64,000 bases of DNA from Pseudothermotoga elfii DSM 9442 = NBRC 107921 (GTDB taxonomy: Bacteria; Thermotogota; Thermotogae; Thermotogales; DSM-5069). The translations under genes were made by a program, and so were the position numbers. The stretch covers positions 1,950,001 to 2,014,000 of the forward strand of contig NC_022792.1 of NCBI RefSeq assembly GCF_000504085.1. Reading direction: 5' to 3'. Positions 10,141 to 18,423 of this stretch are shown here, in pieces. The first letter of the stretch is position 1. Each line of letters opens with the position of its first letter. A model generated the notes under the pieces. It was not told the origin of the DNA, searched no databases, and saw only the letters and a program-made list of their open reading frames with translations.

Positions 10141-11191
10141 CGAGTACCGATCTCACCTGTTCAAAATTTGAAAGTTTCTCCACAAGTTCATCAAAAAATT
10201 TTGAATTCTCTTTTCCATTAGCTTTATCTACAATGAACCTGATGATGGCGTAAAAAGAATCTCTTGGCAGAACCGAAGAAAGCTCACTCAGATTTTTTGC
10301 AACCGTCGAAATATGAGCATGTAACAACTGAGTAGTAGCACCATCAAGTTTGGAAAAATAATCTATTATTCTCAATGTTAAAGAGTTTGCCTGATCTATA
10401 TCGTCTTTCAGGGCTTGCTGAATACCTTCAAGCAATACCTTTTGGGGTATAGGTACCAGATCGATATGTCCAAATTCCACAAATGCTTTTGCCGCTTCTG
10501 GGCCAAGTATACCAGCAGCTATAGAGTATCCATATTTTTTCCTTTCCTCATCGTTTAGAAATTTGAGTACATTGCTAAGTTTATACCAGCTTCTTGGGCT
10601 GGGCCTGAGTTCAACTTTAAGAGACAGAGCAGATGGTGTGTAAAGAAATTCTGGATATTTCTCAACAAATTTTCTAACATTTTCATCAATAGAGTTCTCT
10701 TTTGCCCACTTTTGCCATTCTTCCAGAGATGGGGATATATCAAGGATAAAAAAGCGAGAAATAAAAGCAGGATCTGTTATCAAATCAGCTTGGTCATATT
10801 CGTCATCTGGAGGATTCATTGTTGCCATGATCCACGTATCTTCAGGTAAGATGTGGTTGTGAATTCTTTTGTCTATGACCAGCTGCATTATCGCATTTCT
10901 TATCGATCGATGAGCGCGATTTATCTCATCCAGAAGAATGATTGATTTTCCATTTTCAGGCCACCAATCCGGTCTGAGAAAAACTGTTTTATCGTTCTCT
11001 TTTGCTGGTAAACCTATTAGATCACCCGGCTCCATCTGTGAAAGGATAAGAATTATCAAATTTCTACCTGTCTCCAAGGCAATTTGCCTTGCTATATCAG
11101 TTTTCCCAACTCCGAAATGCCCCACTAATAGAGGGACTTCGCCTGCTTGCATTATTTTCTTACTGAGAAACTTTGCTTCATTTACAGTCAA
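10130..11191 (-). CDS. MoxR-family AAA+ ATPase
   Basis: This 353-residue AAA+ ATPase has Walker A GHFGVGKTD, Walker B IILLDEINR, and the MoxR-style sensor region WIMATMNPPDDEYDQ followed by PAFISRFFILDI. It should form a ring that remodels a client together with the adjacent VWA protein. I place the start at TTG 11191: AGGAGGT lies 6 bases upstream, and a TATAAT (11216-11211) would put the transcript start downstream of the longer ATG at 11236. It is the first gene of the operon and divergent from rlmN. Confidence 0.88.
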   Translation of the reverse strand: MTVNEAKFLSKKIMQAGEVPLLVGHFGVGKTDIARQIALETGRNLIILILSQMEPGDLIGLPAKENDKTVFLRPDWWPENGKSIILLDEINRAHRSIRNAIMQLVIDKRIHNHILPEDTWIMATMNPPDDEYDQADLITDPAFISRFFILDISPSLEEWQKWAKENSIDENVRKFVEKYPEFLYTPSALSLKVELRPSPRSWYKLSNVLKFLNDEERKKYGYSIAAGILGPEAAKAFVEFGHIDLVPIPQKVLLEGIQQALKDDIDQANSLTLRIIDYFSKLDGATTQLLHAHISTVAKNLSELSSVLPRDSFYAIIRFIVDKANGKENSKFFDELVEKLSNFEQVRSVLDEI

Positions 11192-11210
11192 ATATTGCAC
11201 CTCCTGTTGA

Positions 11211-11216
11211 ATTATA
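11211..11216 (-). promoter_or_regulatory. -10 box of the moxR operon
   Basis: TATAAT on the minus strand, 20 bases upstream of the TTG start codon. A clear -35 at normal spacing is not seen. Its main value is in excluding the upstream ATG. Confidence 0.45.
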
Positions 11217-11304
11217 CTACAGCCATCCTGAGACAATTTTTTCCACAGATCTCAAATTCTACCAAAAGTTTGATTAATATTAGCTCATCTTAAAGATATG
11301 ATCG

Positions 11305-11310
11305 TATAAT
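11305..11310 (+). promoter_or_regulatory. -10 box of the rlmN operon
   Basis: TATAAT lies 20 bases before the TTG start at 11331, predicting a very short leader. No convincing -35 is visible. Confidence 0.45.
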
Positions 11311-11330
11311 CATCATACGAGGTGGTAACT

Positions 11331-12362
11331 TTGAATATCTTAAGTATGACTTACGAAAAATTTGTGCAGAAAATTCAGGAACTTGGTCTGGAAAAATATA
11401 GAGCCGATCAAATACTTGATTGGATCTACAAAAAACATGTTTTTGTTTTCGAACAAATGACAAATCTCTCAAAACAGCATAGATCTCTTCTGAGAGAAAA
11501 TTTTTGTATTCAGATTCCAAAAATTGTAAGCAAAAGAGTTTCCTCGATAGACAAAACCACGAAATATCTTTATGAGCTGTCAGATGGAAACACAATAGAA
11601 TCTGTTCTGCTGTTTCATGAAGGTTATGCAACAGCCTGTATTTCGACACAAATCGGTTGCCCGGTTAAATGCAGTTTTTGTGCAACAGGTCAGAGTGGTT
11701 TCGTCAGAAATCTCGACGCTGGTGAGATAGTTTCTCAAATCCTCGCAATAGAAAAAGATTCCAGACAAACAATAAGAAATATTGTTTATATGGGAATGGG
11801 AGAACCGTTGTTGAATTACGATAATGTTATCAAAAGCATCAAGATATTGATAGATAAAAAAACAAAAAACATAGGTACCAGACGTGTGACATTGAGCACT
11901 GTTGGGATACCTGAAATGATATTGAAACTTTCTGAAGAAAGGCTCGACCTAAACCTAGCTATTTCTCTACATGCTTCAACAAATGAGAAAAGAGATCAGA
12001 TAATCCCAATAAACAGAAAATATTCTATTCAAGAAATTATCAATGCGGCAAAAAATTACCAGGAAAGATCAGATCGGAGACTTACGATCGAATACATTCT
12101 TATAAAAGAATTCAACGATTTCGATGAAGATGCTCGCAGACTTGCCAAACTCCTGAATGGCCTGAAAGTATTTGTGAATTTAATACCAGTGAATTCAACG
12201 TTCTCAAACTTCGAAAAACCTGCAAAATGGAAAATCAACAGATTCAAAGAAATCCTGATTAACTCAGGTATAGAAGCTGAGATAAGATACGAAAAGGGGG
12301 CAGACATAGAAGCAGCATGCGGGCAACTAAGAATAAGAAATCTCCTTTCAAAGCAATTATAA
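11331..12362 (+). CDS. rlmN: Dual-specificity 23S rRNA/tRNA adenine-C2 methyltransferase, radical SAM
   Basis: This 343-residue radical SAM methyltransferase methylates A2503 of 23S rRNA and position 37 of some tRNAs. The 4Fe-4S motif is GCPVKCSFCATG, preceded by TACISTQI. The conserved GMGEPLLNYDNV and LAISLHASTNEKRD follow, and the C-terminal catalytic Cys lies in AACGQLR. An N-terminal helical RNA-binding domain occupies about residues 1-90. GAGGTGG sits 5 bases before TTG 11331; the GTG at 11322 overlaps that site and is not preferred. Its 3' end overlaps the PASTA gene by 46 bases. The order rlmN-PASTA-rsgA-rpe recalls the prpC-prkC region of Firmicutes. Confidence 0.95.
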   Translation: MNILSMTYEKFVQKIQELGLEKYRADQILDWIYKKHVFVFEQMTNLSKQHRSLLRENFCIQIPKIVSKRVSSIDKTTKYLYELSDGNTIESVLLFHEGYATACISTQIGCPVKCSFCATGQSGFVRNLDAGEIVSQILAIEKDSRQTIRNIVYMGMGEPLLNYDNVIKSIKILIDKKTKNIGTRRVTLSTVGIPEMILKLSEERLDLNLAISLHASTNEKRDQIIPINRKYSIQEIINAAKNYQERSDRRLTIEYILIKEFNDFDEDARRLAKLLNGLKVFVNLIPVNSTFSNFEKPAKWKINRFKEILINSGIEAEIRYEKGADIEAACGQLRIRNLLSKQL

Positions 12363-12838
12363 TCTTCACAATCTATTTCGTCTTAGGATCAATCGCTGGC
12401 GCTGCTATATTTTTTTCATATTTTATGATTCGGCCAAAATTGGTTGAGATTCCTGATCTGAGATCTATGCAATTGAATGAAGCTGTTGAAATACTCAAGA
12501 AAACAGGATTAAAACCCGGCCAGGTTATTGGCACTGGCCCTGTGAGCCATACATACCCGAATGCCGGTCAAAAGGTAAGAAAGAATAGGGAAATAACTAT
12601 ATTTTTGAGTGAACCTCAGAAAATACCTATACCTGACCTGGTCGGCATTCCAGAAGATACTGCACTGACAATACTTTCGGAAATGGGATTCAAGGTAAGT
12701 ATAACGGAAATGCCATACAAAGGAACTGATGGAAGAGTTATAGGAATTTACCCGCCAGTCGGAACTCCAGTAAAACAAGGAGATGAAATAAATATTCTTA
12801 TCGATTCTGGGGAAATAACAGGGAGGGAAGAGAACTGA
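12317..12838 (+). CDS. Membrane-anchored two-PASTA-domain protein without a kinase domain
   Basis: The 173-residue protein has a short basic N-terminus, one membrane segment (about residues 12-37) and two extracytoplasmic PASTA domains: the first begins VEIPDLRSMQLNEAVEIL, the second IPIPDLVGIPEDTALTIL, each with the usual TYPNAGQKV or IYPPVGTPV turn. PASTA domains bind muropeptides or peptidoglycan and normally form the tail of PrkC/Stk kinases or PBPs. Here there is no catalytic domain before the membrane helix. The gene starts inside the 3' end of rlmN and lies where Firmicutes carry prkC, between rlmN and rsgA. It may sense or bind cell wall without phosphorylating anything. Confidence 0.9.
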   Translation: MRATKNKKSPFKAIIIFTIYFVLGSIAGAAIFFSYFMIRPKLVEIPDLRSMQLNEAVEILKKTGLKPGQVIGTGPVSHTYPNAGQKVRKNREITIFLSEPQKIPIPDLVGIPEDTALTILSEMGFKVSITEMPYKGTDGRVIGIYPPVGTPVKQGDEINILIDSGEITGREEN

Positions 12839-13704
12839 GAAGCAGGGGTGTTGTTGTCAAATTCATGTCCAATATGTTGATTGTAGAAGATGCAAAAACT
12901 AAGGAAAAAATCAGGTGCCATTTGAGAGGCAGGTTTAAACTGCAAGGGCTTAAGCCAATTGTTGGTGATATTGTCGAATATGTAAGAGTGCAGGATGCAG
13001 GTGTTGTTGAATCTGTTTTGAAGCGAAAGAACGAGCTTTTAAAACCTCGTGTTGCAAATATAGACCAAGTTGTGTGCGTCTATACTATCAAAAAGCCAGA
13101 AGTCTCCCTTCTCATTCTGGATAAATTACTTGTTCTTATAGAAGAAGCCAGACTGAATGTCCTTCTCATTCTGAACAAAATTGACTTACTCACCGAAGAA
13201 GATAAAGAAAAAAAAGACCACTTTATTAAAACCTACAGCAAAATATACCCCCTTCTGTGTACCAGCACTAAAACTGGTGAAGGTCTGGAAAAATTGAAAG
13301 AGTATTTCAAAGACAGGTTATCAGTTTTTGCAGGCCTTTCTGGCGTTGGAAAAAGCAGCCTTTTAAACAGCATATGTCCGGGTATAAACCTGAGGACGCA
13401 GGAAATCTCTGAAAGAACAAAAAGAGGAAAACATACTACCACAGCTGCCGAGCTAATTCACCTGCCATTTGGAGGTCATGTGGTAGATACACCTGGATTC
13501 TCATTGATAGATATCAGTCACGTAGATCCAGATAATTTGAAGTTCTATTTTCCAGAATTTGTAGAAAATGGAAATTGCTTATTCAAAGATTGCACACATA
13601 TTTCTGAGCCTGGATGCCGAATAAAACAAATGGTAGAAGAGGGTAAAATATCCACGAGCAGATATGAAAGCTATGTAACCATGTACAAGGAAGTGAGTAA
13701 ATAA
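12835..13704 (+). CDS. rsgA: Ribosome small-subunit-dependent GTPase A, probable CTG start
   Basis: This circularly permuted GTPase aids late 30S maturation. G4 (LNKIDLL) precedes G1 (GLSGVGKSS) and G3 (DTPGF), and a C-terminal zinc site NCLFKDCTHISEPGC follows. The first ATG in frame is 12865, but nothing resembling a Shine-Dalgarno precedes it and it would truncate the OB fold. The frame continues upstream as RSRGVVVKFMSN, a typical first OB strand. The only start-like codon there is CTG 12835, with GGGAGGG 7 bases upstream and a CTGA overlap with the PASTA stop. I therefore predict a 289-residue protein from CTG. Family assignment is certain; the start is inference. Confidence 0.93.
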   Translation: MRSRGVVVKFMSNMLIVEDAKTKEKIRCHLRGRFKLQGLKPIVGDIVEYVRVQDAGVVESVLKRKNELLKPRVANIDQVVCVYTIKKPEVSLLILDKLLVLIEEARLNVLLILNKIDLLTEEDKEKKDHFIKTYSKIYPLLCTSTKTGEGLEKLKEYFKDRLSVFAGLSGVGKSSLLNSICPGINLRTQEISERTKRGKHTTTAAELIHLPFGGHVVDTPGFSLIDISHVDPDNLKFYFPEFVENGNCLFKDCTHISEPGCRIKQMVEEGKISTSRYESYVTMYKEVSK

Positions 13705-14354
13705 TGAGGATGATATCTGCATCTATTCTGGCAAGCGATCTTTCGAGATTATCTGAAGAAGTAAAAAGAGTGGAACCATACATCGACATGATCCATCTGG
13801 ATGTCATGGACGGTGTTTTTGTACCTAACATAACTTTTGGGTTTCCTGTACTCGAAGCCGTAAGGAAGTGCACAGATTTGCCCATAGATGCTCACCTAAT
13901 GATTATTAATCCAGAAAAATACGTCGAGAGATTTATCGACTTAGGCGCCTCAATAATAGCCGTTCATTATGAAGCATGCGTTCATTTACACAAAGTTGTC
14001 TACCAGATAAAAGACAAAGGAGCACAAGCCTATGTTGCCTTGAATCCTCACACGCCCATCGAAATGCTCTCTGAGATACTTGAAGATCTGGACGGTGTTC
14101 TCATAATGACGGTTAATCCGGGGTTTTCTGGACAAAAATTTATACAATCCAGCGTTGAAAAAATTAGGAAACTCTCGGAAATGATCCAAAAAAAAGGTCT
14201 GAAAACAAAAATAATGGTTGATGGAGGAATCAACGAAAACACCGTCGAAAAGGTTGTGTGCAGTGGAGCAGAAATACTGGTTATGGGATATGGGATTTTC
14301 AGGTCAGATTTTGCATCATTCAAAAGAAAATTGGAGGCGATCAAATGCTTTTAA
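13704..14354 (+). CDS. rpe: Ribulose-phosphate 3-epimerase
   Basis: This 216-residue TIM-barrel enzyme interconverts ribulose 5-phosphate and xylulose 5-phosphate in the pentose phosphate pathway. Family motifs are SASILASDLSRLSEEV, the metal-binding HLDVMDGVFVPN, DAHLMI and a phosphate-binding MVDGGINENTV near the end. Its ATG overlaps the rsgA stop by one base and its 3' end overlaps rdgB by 10 bases, so it is translationally coupled on both sides. The rsgA-rpe pairing is widely conserved in Gram-positive bacteria. Confidence 0.96.
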   Translation: MRMISASILASDLSRLSEEVKRVEPYIDMIHLDVMDGVFVPNITFGFPVLEAVRKCTDLPIDAHLMIINPEKYVERFIDLGASIIAVHYEACVHLHKVVYQIKDKGAQAYVALNPHTPIEMLSEILEDLDGVLIMTVNPGFSGQKFIQSSVEKIRKLSEMIQKKGLKTKIMVDGGINENTVEKVVCSGAEILVMGYGIFRSDFASFKRKLEAIKCF

Positions 14355-14932
14355 TTGCAACCAGAAATGGTCATAAAATAGAAGAAATCAAGAAATTTGT
14401 CCCAGATGGAGTTGAAGTTTTAACGCTGAAAGATCTAAATATTGCGCTTGAGGCAGTTGAGAATGGAGACACATTTATGGAAAATGCTATTCGAAAGGCA
14501 ACCTTCTATGCGAATCTTACAAAAAAGAAAACGATAGCTGATGATTCAGGACTTGTAATAGATTCGCTTGACGGTTTTCCAGGAGTTCACTCGGCAAGAT
14601 TTATGAAAAATGCTTCTTATAAGGAAAAAATGCAGTTCATTCTGCAAATGCTCGAAACAAAACAAGAAAGAGTAGCAAGATTTGTCTGTGTTGCTGCCTA
14701 TTACGATCCTATCGAAAAAACAATCGTTTGCTGTGAGGAGTCAGTAGAAGGAACCATAAGCAGAGAAATAAGAGGCACATCAGGATTTGGTTACGACCCA
14801 ATCTTCATACCAAATGGATACAGTACAACTTTCGGAGAAATGGGAGAAGAAAAGCACAAATTGAGCCACAGGTACAAAGCATTCAGCAAATTATTCAGCA
14901 AGCTGGACAGATTACTAAACTATCGGATATGA
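14345..14932 (+). CDS. rdgB: XTP/dITP diphosphatase (RdgB/HAM1 family)
   Basis: The 195-residue house-cleaning pyrophosphatase hydrolyses non-canonical purine triphosphates (dITP, XTP). It begins with the family's nucleotide-binding LLIATRNGHKIEEI, then has DDSGLVIDSL with the catalytic acids, GVHSARF, GTSGFGYDPIFIP and the C-terminal SHR. GGAGG lies 7 bases before ATG 14345; a longer frame from 14258 inside rpe is not needed. It is the last gene of the plus-strand operon and overlaps the convergent clamp-like gene by 13 bases. Confidence 0.96.
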   Translation: MLLIATRNGHKIEEIKKFVPDGVEVLTLKDLNIALEAVENGDTFMENAIRKATFYANLTKKKTIADDSGLVIDSLDGFPGVHSARFMKNASYKEKMQFILQMLETKQERVARFVCVAAYYDPIEKTIVCCEESVEGTISREIRGTSGFGYDPIFIPNGYSTTFGEMGEEKHKLSHRYKAFSKLFSKLDRLLNYRI

Positions 14933-15960
14933 GCAAAAGGTATCACCACATATCTACCTTTCTGATCCCCTATCCTTATAAACCGATCAGAAACAATTAA
15001 AAATAATCTTGAACTCATGCGTGCAAGTGCTGATCTGAGTCTGTGGGGCGAAACTTCTACTTCAAAAGGCTTCGAAATGCCCATAGGAAGTTCCGCTTTG
15101 TACTGAACAGAACCGTATGTCCCAAAAAATTTGATTTCTTTATCTGTCCCGCTGATTTTCAAAATGGTATCTTTTGGCAGAAGCCAGGCAGCTTTCGAAA
15201 TGTATTTCGCAAAAGCTGAATAAAGCATCTCTGGATTTCCATTTTCAAAAAATACCTGATCTATCTTGGAATCAAAAGAACTTTTTTCTCCACAAATCTG
15301 CATTCCAAAATCATCCGTGAGCAAAGTTAGTTTTTCATCACCAATAGCCAGAGTTAAAAGACAATCTTTCTGATAAACTTTCATGGCTTTAACAATGTGT
15401 CTGCTACTCATATATGGCACTGAGAAATGAAACTCTTCAAAAGAACTATCATCAAATTCGCAAATGCTTAAAATTGTGCGCGAAGACGCAACCATGACAA
15501 GATGGTTATCAAATGAACCTATGTACGTCATATCTCCCTCTTCAAGTGCAGCTGTCGCAAAATCCAGATAAGTTACAAACTTTTTAAGATGCGTACGGCC
15601 AACTTCTTTAAAAGGTTCCATGCGTTCTCTATCTTTTGGTTGGGAAGTTTTAATTCTCAAAGTTTCTTGATTGGCATGCAGTAACACCTGATCACCTATA
15701 AATGTTAATTCTACTTCCTCAGTTTTTTCACCAATCAAAAAACCTTTTAGCAATCTCAACGGGATCTGAACTTCTCCGTAAAATGGTTCACATTCAGCAA
15801 TCTTCATCCAGGCAGTCAAACAACCGTCAGTAGCACGAATTACCAGGCCGTCCTTGTAAGATAAAAATATATTTCCAAAGCTATACTCAGAAGAACCCAT
15901 TATTTTATCGCAAAATCTCAGCCACCGATTAAAAATAACTGACCTGATCAAAGCCTTCAA
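14920..15960 (-). CDS. Divergent DNA sliding-clamp-like (DnaN fold) protein
   Basis: The 346-residue protein reads like three successive beta-clamp domains. Residues about 28-115 (SYKDGLVIRATDG, then EVQIPLRLLKGFLIG and LLHANQETLRI) have the layout of DnaN domain I. The middle (SVPYMSSRHIVKAMKVY, LLTDDFGMQI) and end (SPHRLRSALARM, VVIPFAHIR) match domains II and III. Bacterial DnaN is about 366 residues and normally ends MPMR(L/I). The usual DnaN hallmarks are weakened, so I call it a paralogue and not the replicative clamp. It starts at TTG 15960, immediately after the ddl stop. The fold assignment is from pattern only; a structure or profile search would decide it. Confidence 0.6.
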   Translation of the reverse strand: MKALIRSVIFNRWLRFCDKIMGSSEYSFGNIFLSYKDGLVIRATDGCLTAWMKIAECEPFYGEVQIPLRLLKGFLIGEKTEEVELTFIGDQVLLHANQETLRIKTSQPKDRERMEPFKEVGRTHLKKFVTYLDFATAALEEGDMTYIGSFDNHLVMVASSRTILSICEFDDSSFEEFHFSVPYMSSRHIVKAMKVYQKDCLLTLAIGDEKLTLLTDDFGMQICGEKSSFDSKIDQVFFENGNPEMLYSAFAKYISKAAWLLPKDTILKISGTDKEIKFFGTYGSVQYKAELPMGISKPFEVEVSPHRLRSALARMSSRLFLIVSDRFIRIGDQKGRYVVIPFAHIR

Positions 15961-16851
15961 TCATCTCACCGCCGTTTGAATTATAGCATCTACTAACTCC
16001 TCAAAACTCATGCCAGCGGCCTTAGCAGAAGCAGGCATATCACTCAAATCAGTTAGGCCCGGTATAGTGTTCAACTCAAGAACATAGAAAACGTTATTTT
16101 TTAGAATACCATCCACTCTGGCAAAGCCCTCACACCCACATAACTCAAAGGCTCTGAGAGACGAATTTGCAACTTTTTCGTATTCCTCCACGCTTAACGG
16201 CGCAGGCAAGATAAATTCGGTCATACCAGAAACATACTTGGCAGTATAGTCATAAAAGCGTCGTTTTGGTTTCAACTCAAGTACCGGTAATATTTGTGGT
16301 TTACCAATCTCAAGAATTGAAACAGTCAATTCTCTGCCTTCTATATATCTCTGAATCATCATCTCGTTATATTTTTTCAATTCTTCAGATAAATCATTAT
16401 ACAATTGATTCGAGTTATCACATATATGAACACCAATACTTGACCCCTCTTTTCTTGGCTTTATAACGCAGGGAAAACCATATGGCGATTCTTTAACAGG
16501 CTTTTTTACAATCGTATACTCGGGAAAATTCACATAACCATCTAAAACACGGTAAGTCATGACTTTATCAAAACATATGGCGCTTGCCAAAACTTTCGAG
16601 CCGGTATAACTAACCCCAACCCAGTCCAAGATTGCCTGAACAGTTCCGTCTTCACCAAAATGCCCATGCAGTGCGTTAAATACAACTTCAAACTCTTTGA
16701 GCTTAGGGGCTATTTCTAAAAAATTCTCATCTACGTCTATCGGAACAACATCATGACCAAGCTTTTTCAGAGCTTTCAAAACATTTTCCCCACTTTTGAG
16801 AGATATTGGACGCTCCCTCGAAATTCCTCCTAAAAGAACTGCAATTTTCAT
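15961..16851 (-). CDS. ddl: D-alanine--D-alanine ligase
   Basis: This 296-residue ATP-grasp ligase makes D-Ala-D-Ala for peptidoglycan. It starts MKIAVLLGGISRERPISLKSG, has the HGHFGEDGTVQ substrate loop, ATP-binding PCVIKPRKEGSSIGV, and the metal-binding FARVDGI and LELNTIPGLT near the C-terminus. The ATG 16851 has AAAGGA upstream. It is followed with no gap by the clamp-like gene, so the two are probably cotranscribed. The 245-base gap above it (16852-17096) holds no gene I can support. Confidence 0.97.
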   Translation of the reverse strand: MKIAVLLGGISRERPISLKSGENVLKALKKLGHDVVPIDVDENFLEIAPKLKEFEVVFNALHGHFGEDGTVQAILDWVGVSYTGSKVLASAICFDKVMTYRVLDGYVNFPEYTIVKKPVKESPYGFPCVIKPRKEGSSIGVHICDNSNQLYNDLSEELKKYNEMMIQRYIEGRELTVSILEIGKPQILPVLELKPKRRFYDYTAKYVSGMTEFILPAPLSVEEYEKVANSSLRAFELCGCEGFARVDGILKNNVFYVLELNTIPGLTDLSDMPASAKAAGMSFEELVDAIIQTAVR

Positions 16852-17096
16852 AACTCACAATCCTTTCTGCCAAGTACTAAAAAACATTATTTTATACGAT
16901 CTGTCTTTCAACCACTTATCATCCTGTTTTTTATTTAAGCCACCATATCCTTCATTTTTTATGAAGCAATATTTTCAGTCAAAACCTACCGCCTTATTAA
17001 ATGATATCTCATAAAGAAAAATAATAAATTTGTGACTTCCTTCCGCCCATAAAGGAGATAAACTTCCTCTTTAAGCAATGTAAAGATGTGGAGTTT

Positions 17097-18239
17097 TTAT
17101 AAAGCACTGTCGTAGGCTTTTTTTATTCTTGATAAGATTTCAATTAGCGTTTCCGTGCTGCACGCAAAATTTAATCTGATCGAGTGCGGGTCACCAAAAT
17201 CTTTTCCACTGTTCATATAAACTCTTGCTTTCTCGAGAAAAAACCTTTGTGGGTCCTGCAAATTTAGCTTATGACAATCCAACCACATTAAAAACGTAGC
17301 CTGGGGTAGATTCACATCTATTAGTGGACAATTTTCCCTCAAAAACTCATAAGCTACATTTCTATTTTTCAAAAGATGTTCCAAAAGCTTGTCGACCCAG
17401 GTACTTCCCTTTGAATAAGCTATCTGAAGACCTATAGTACCAAATATATTGGACGAACCTATTTCATACCTTGAAACAAACTCAAGGTATCTCTTTCTGA
17501 GATTTTCATCAGGTATTATTCCATAGGAATTGTTCAAGCCAGGCATGTTAAAAGTTTTACCAGGAGAGTTAAGAACAATAACATTTGGCAAACCTGCTTT
17601 CAAGATCGTAGTGAATCTATCAGGGCTATAAATAATATCACCATGTATCTCATCACTGATTATTATTAAATTGCGATCTATAGCTATTTTATATAATTCA
17701 GATAATTCATTCAAAGTCCAAGCTCTTCCAACAGGATTATGAGGGTTACATAGTATTATTGCTTTCGTGCGAGAATCAACAACTCTTTTCAAATGCTCAA
17801 TATCCATAACATAACCACTATCAGTTTTAACGAGCCTGTTTTCAACAAGTGTTCTGTTATTTTTTCTGATAATTGAAAAAAACGGTGGATAAACAGGTGG
17901 CTGAATTATGATTTTATCACCCGGATCTGTCAAAGCATTTACCAAAACTGATATCATCGGTATAACCCCTATACCATCGACTATCCAATCCGGTTGAAGT
18001 TCAAAATTATATCTGCTTCTGTACCAATTGACGATTGAACTGTAATATTCTTCAGAACGGAATGTGTAACCAAAAGCACCATGAGAAACCCTTTTGTAAA
18101 ATTCTTCTATTATTTCCGGGGCTGTTGCAACATCCATGTCTGCTATCCAGGCGGGTATCACATCTTTACCATATTTACGGTATATTGAATCATATTTAAT
18201 GCTGTTCCATCCAGATCTGTCAACAAAATTAAGACTCAT
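17097..18239 (-). CDS. PLP-dependent aminotransferase / cystathionine beta-lyase (PatB/MalY type)
   Basis: The 380-residue fold-type I PLP enzyme resembles PatB/MalY C-S beta-lyases. N-terminal WIADMDVATAPEI is typical of that subfamily. Other landmarks are NPHNPVGRAW, IISDEIHGDIIY (PLP-ring Asp) and the Schiff-base lysine in LNSPGKTFNMPG. The Arg that binds the carboxylate is near IRLNFACS. I start at ATG 18239, which has GGAGGGG 6 bases upstream, in place of 18284. It likely cleaves cystathionine or cysteine, or transaminates; the exact substrate is not deducible. It stands alone, just upstream of tRNA-Thr on the other strand. Confidence 0.9.
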   Translation of the reverse strand: MSLNFVDRSGWNSIKYDSIYRKYGKDVIPAWIADMDVATAPEIIEEFYKRVSHGAFGYTFRSEEYYSSIVNWYRSRYNFELQPDWIVDGIGVIPMISVLVNALTDPGDKIIIQPPVYPPFFSIIRKNNRTLVENRLVKTDSGYVMDIEHLKRVVDSRTKAIILCNPHNPVGRAWTLNELSELYKIAIDRNLIIISDEIHGDIIYSPDRFTTILKAGLPNVIVLNSPGKTFNMPGLNNSYGIIPDENLRKRYLEFVSRYEIGSSNIFGTIGLQIAYSKGSTWVDKLLEHLLKNRNVAYEFLRENCPLIDVNLPQATFLMWLDCHKLNLQDPQRFFLEKARVYMNSGKDFGDPHSIRLNFACSTETLIEILSRIKKAYDSAL

Positions 18240-18304
18240 CTTATCCCCTCCAGCGAATTTCATCTTGATCATGATTATACCCAAACTTCCGTAATCTCAG
18301 ATAC

Positions 18305-18333
18305 TTGAAAACAGTATTTTTTTCTGGTATACT
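18305..18333 (+). promoter_or_regulatory. Promoter of tRNA-Thr
   Basis: TTGAAA (18305-18310) and TATACT (18328-18333) are separated by exactly 17 bases and end 10 bases before the tRNA. Confidence 0.85.
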
Positions 18334-18343
18334 GACAACGTAA

Positions 18344-18420
18344 GCAGGCGTAGCTTCAAGCGGTGGAGCGCCGCCTTGGTAAGGCGGAGGGTGTGGGTTC
18401 GAGTCCCACCGCCTGCTCCA
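18344..18420 (+). tRNA. tRNA-Thr (GGT anticodon), CCA encoded
   Basis: A complete cloverleaf is seen: acceptor gcaggcg pairs with cgcctgc, the anticodon stem ccgcc/ggcgg holds loop ttggtaa with anticodon GGT (18378-18380), and the T arm is gtggg-ttcgagt-cccac. CCA is encoded at 18418-18420. A T-rich stretch follows directly, and the convergent TetR gene ends 4 bases later. Confidence 0.95.
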
Positions 18421-18423
18421 GTT

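Noticed and set aside
16950-16966. Inverted repeat CTTCAT-TTTTT-ATGAAG between patB-type gene and ddl
   Set aside because: Similar in appearance to the dyad at 29397, but AT-rich, isolated and not near a promoter I can support.
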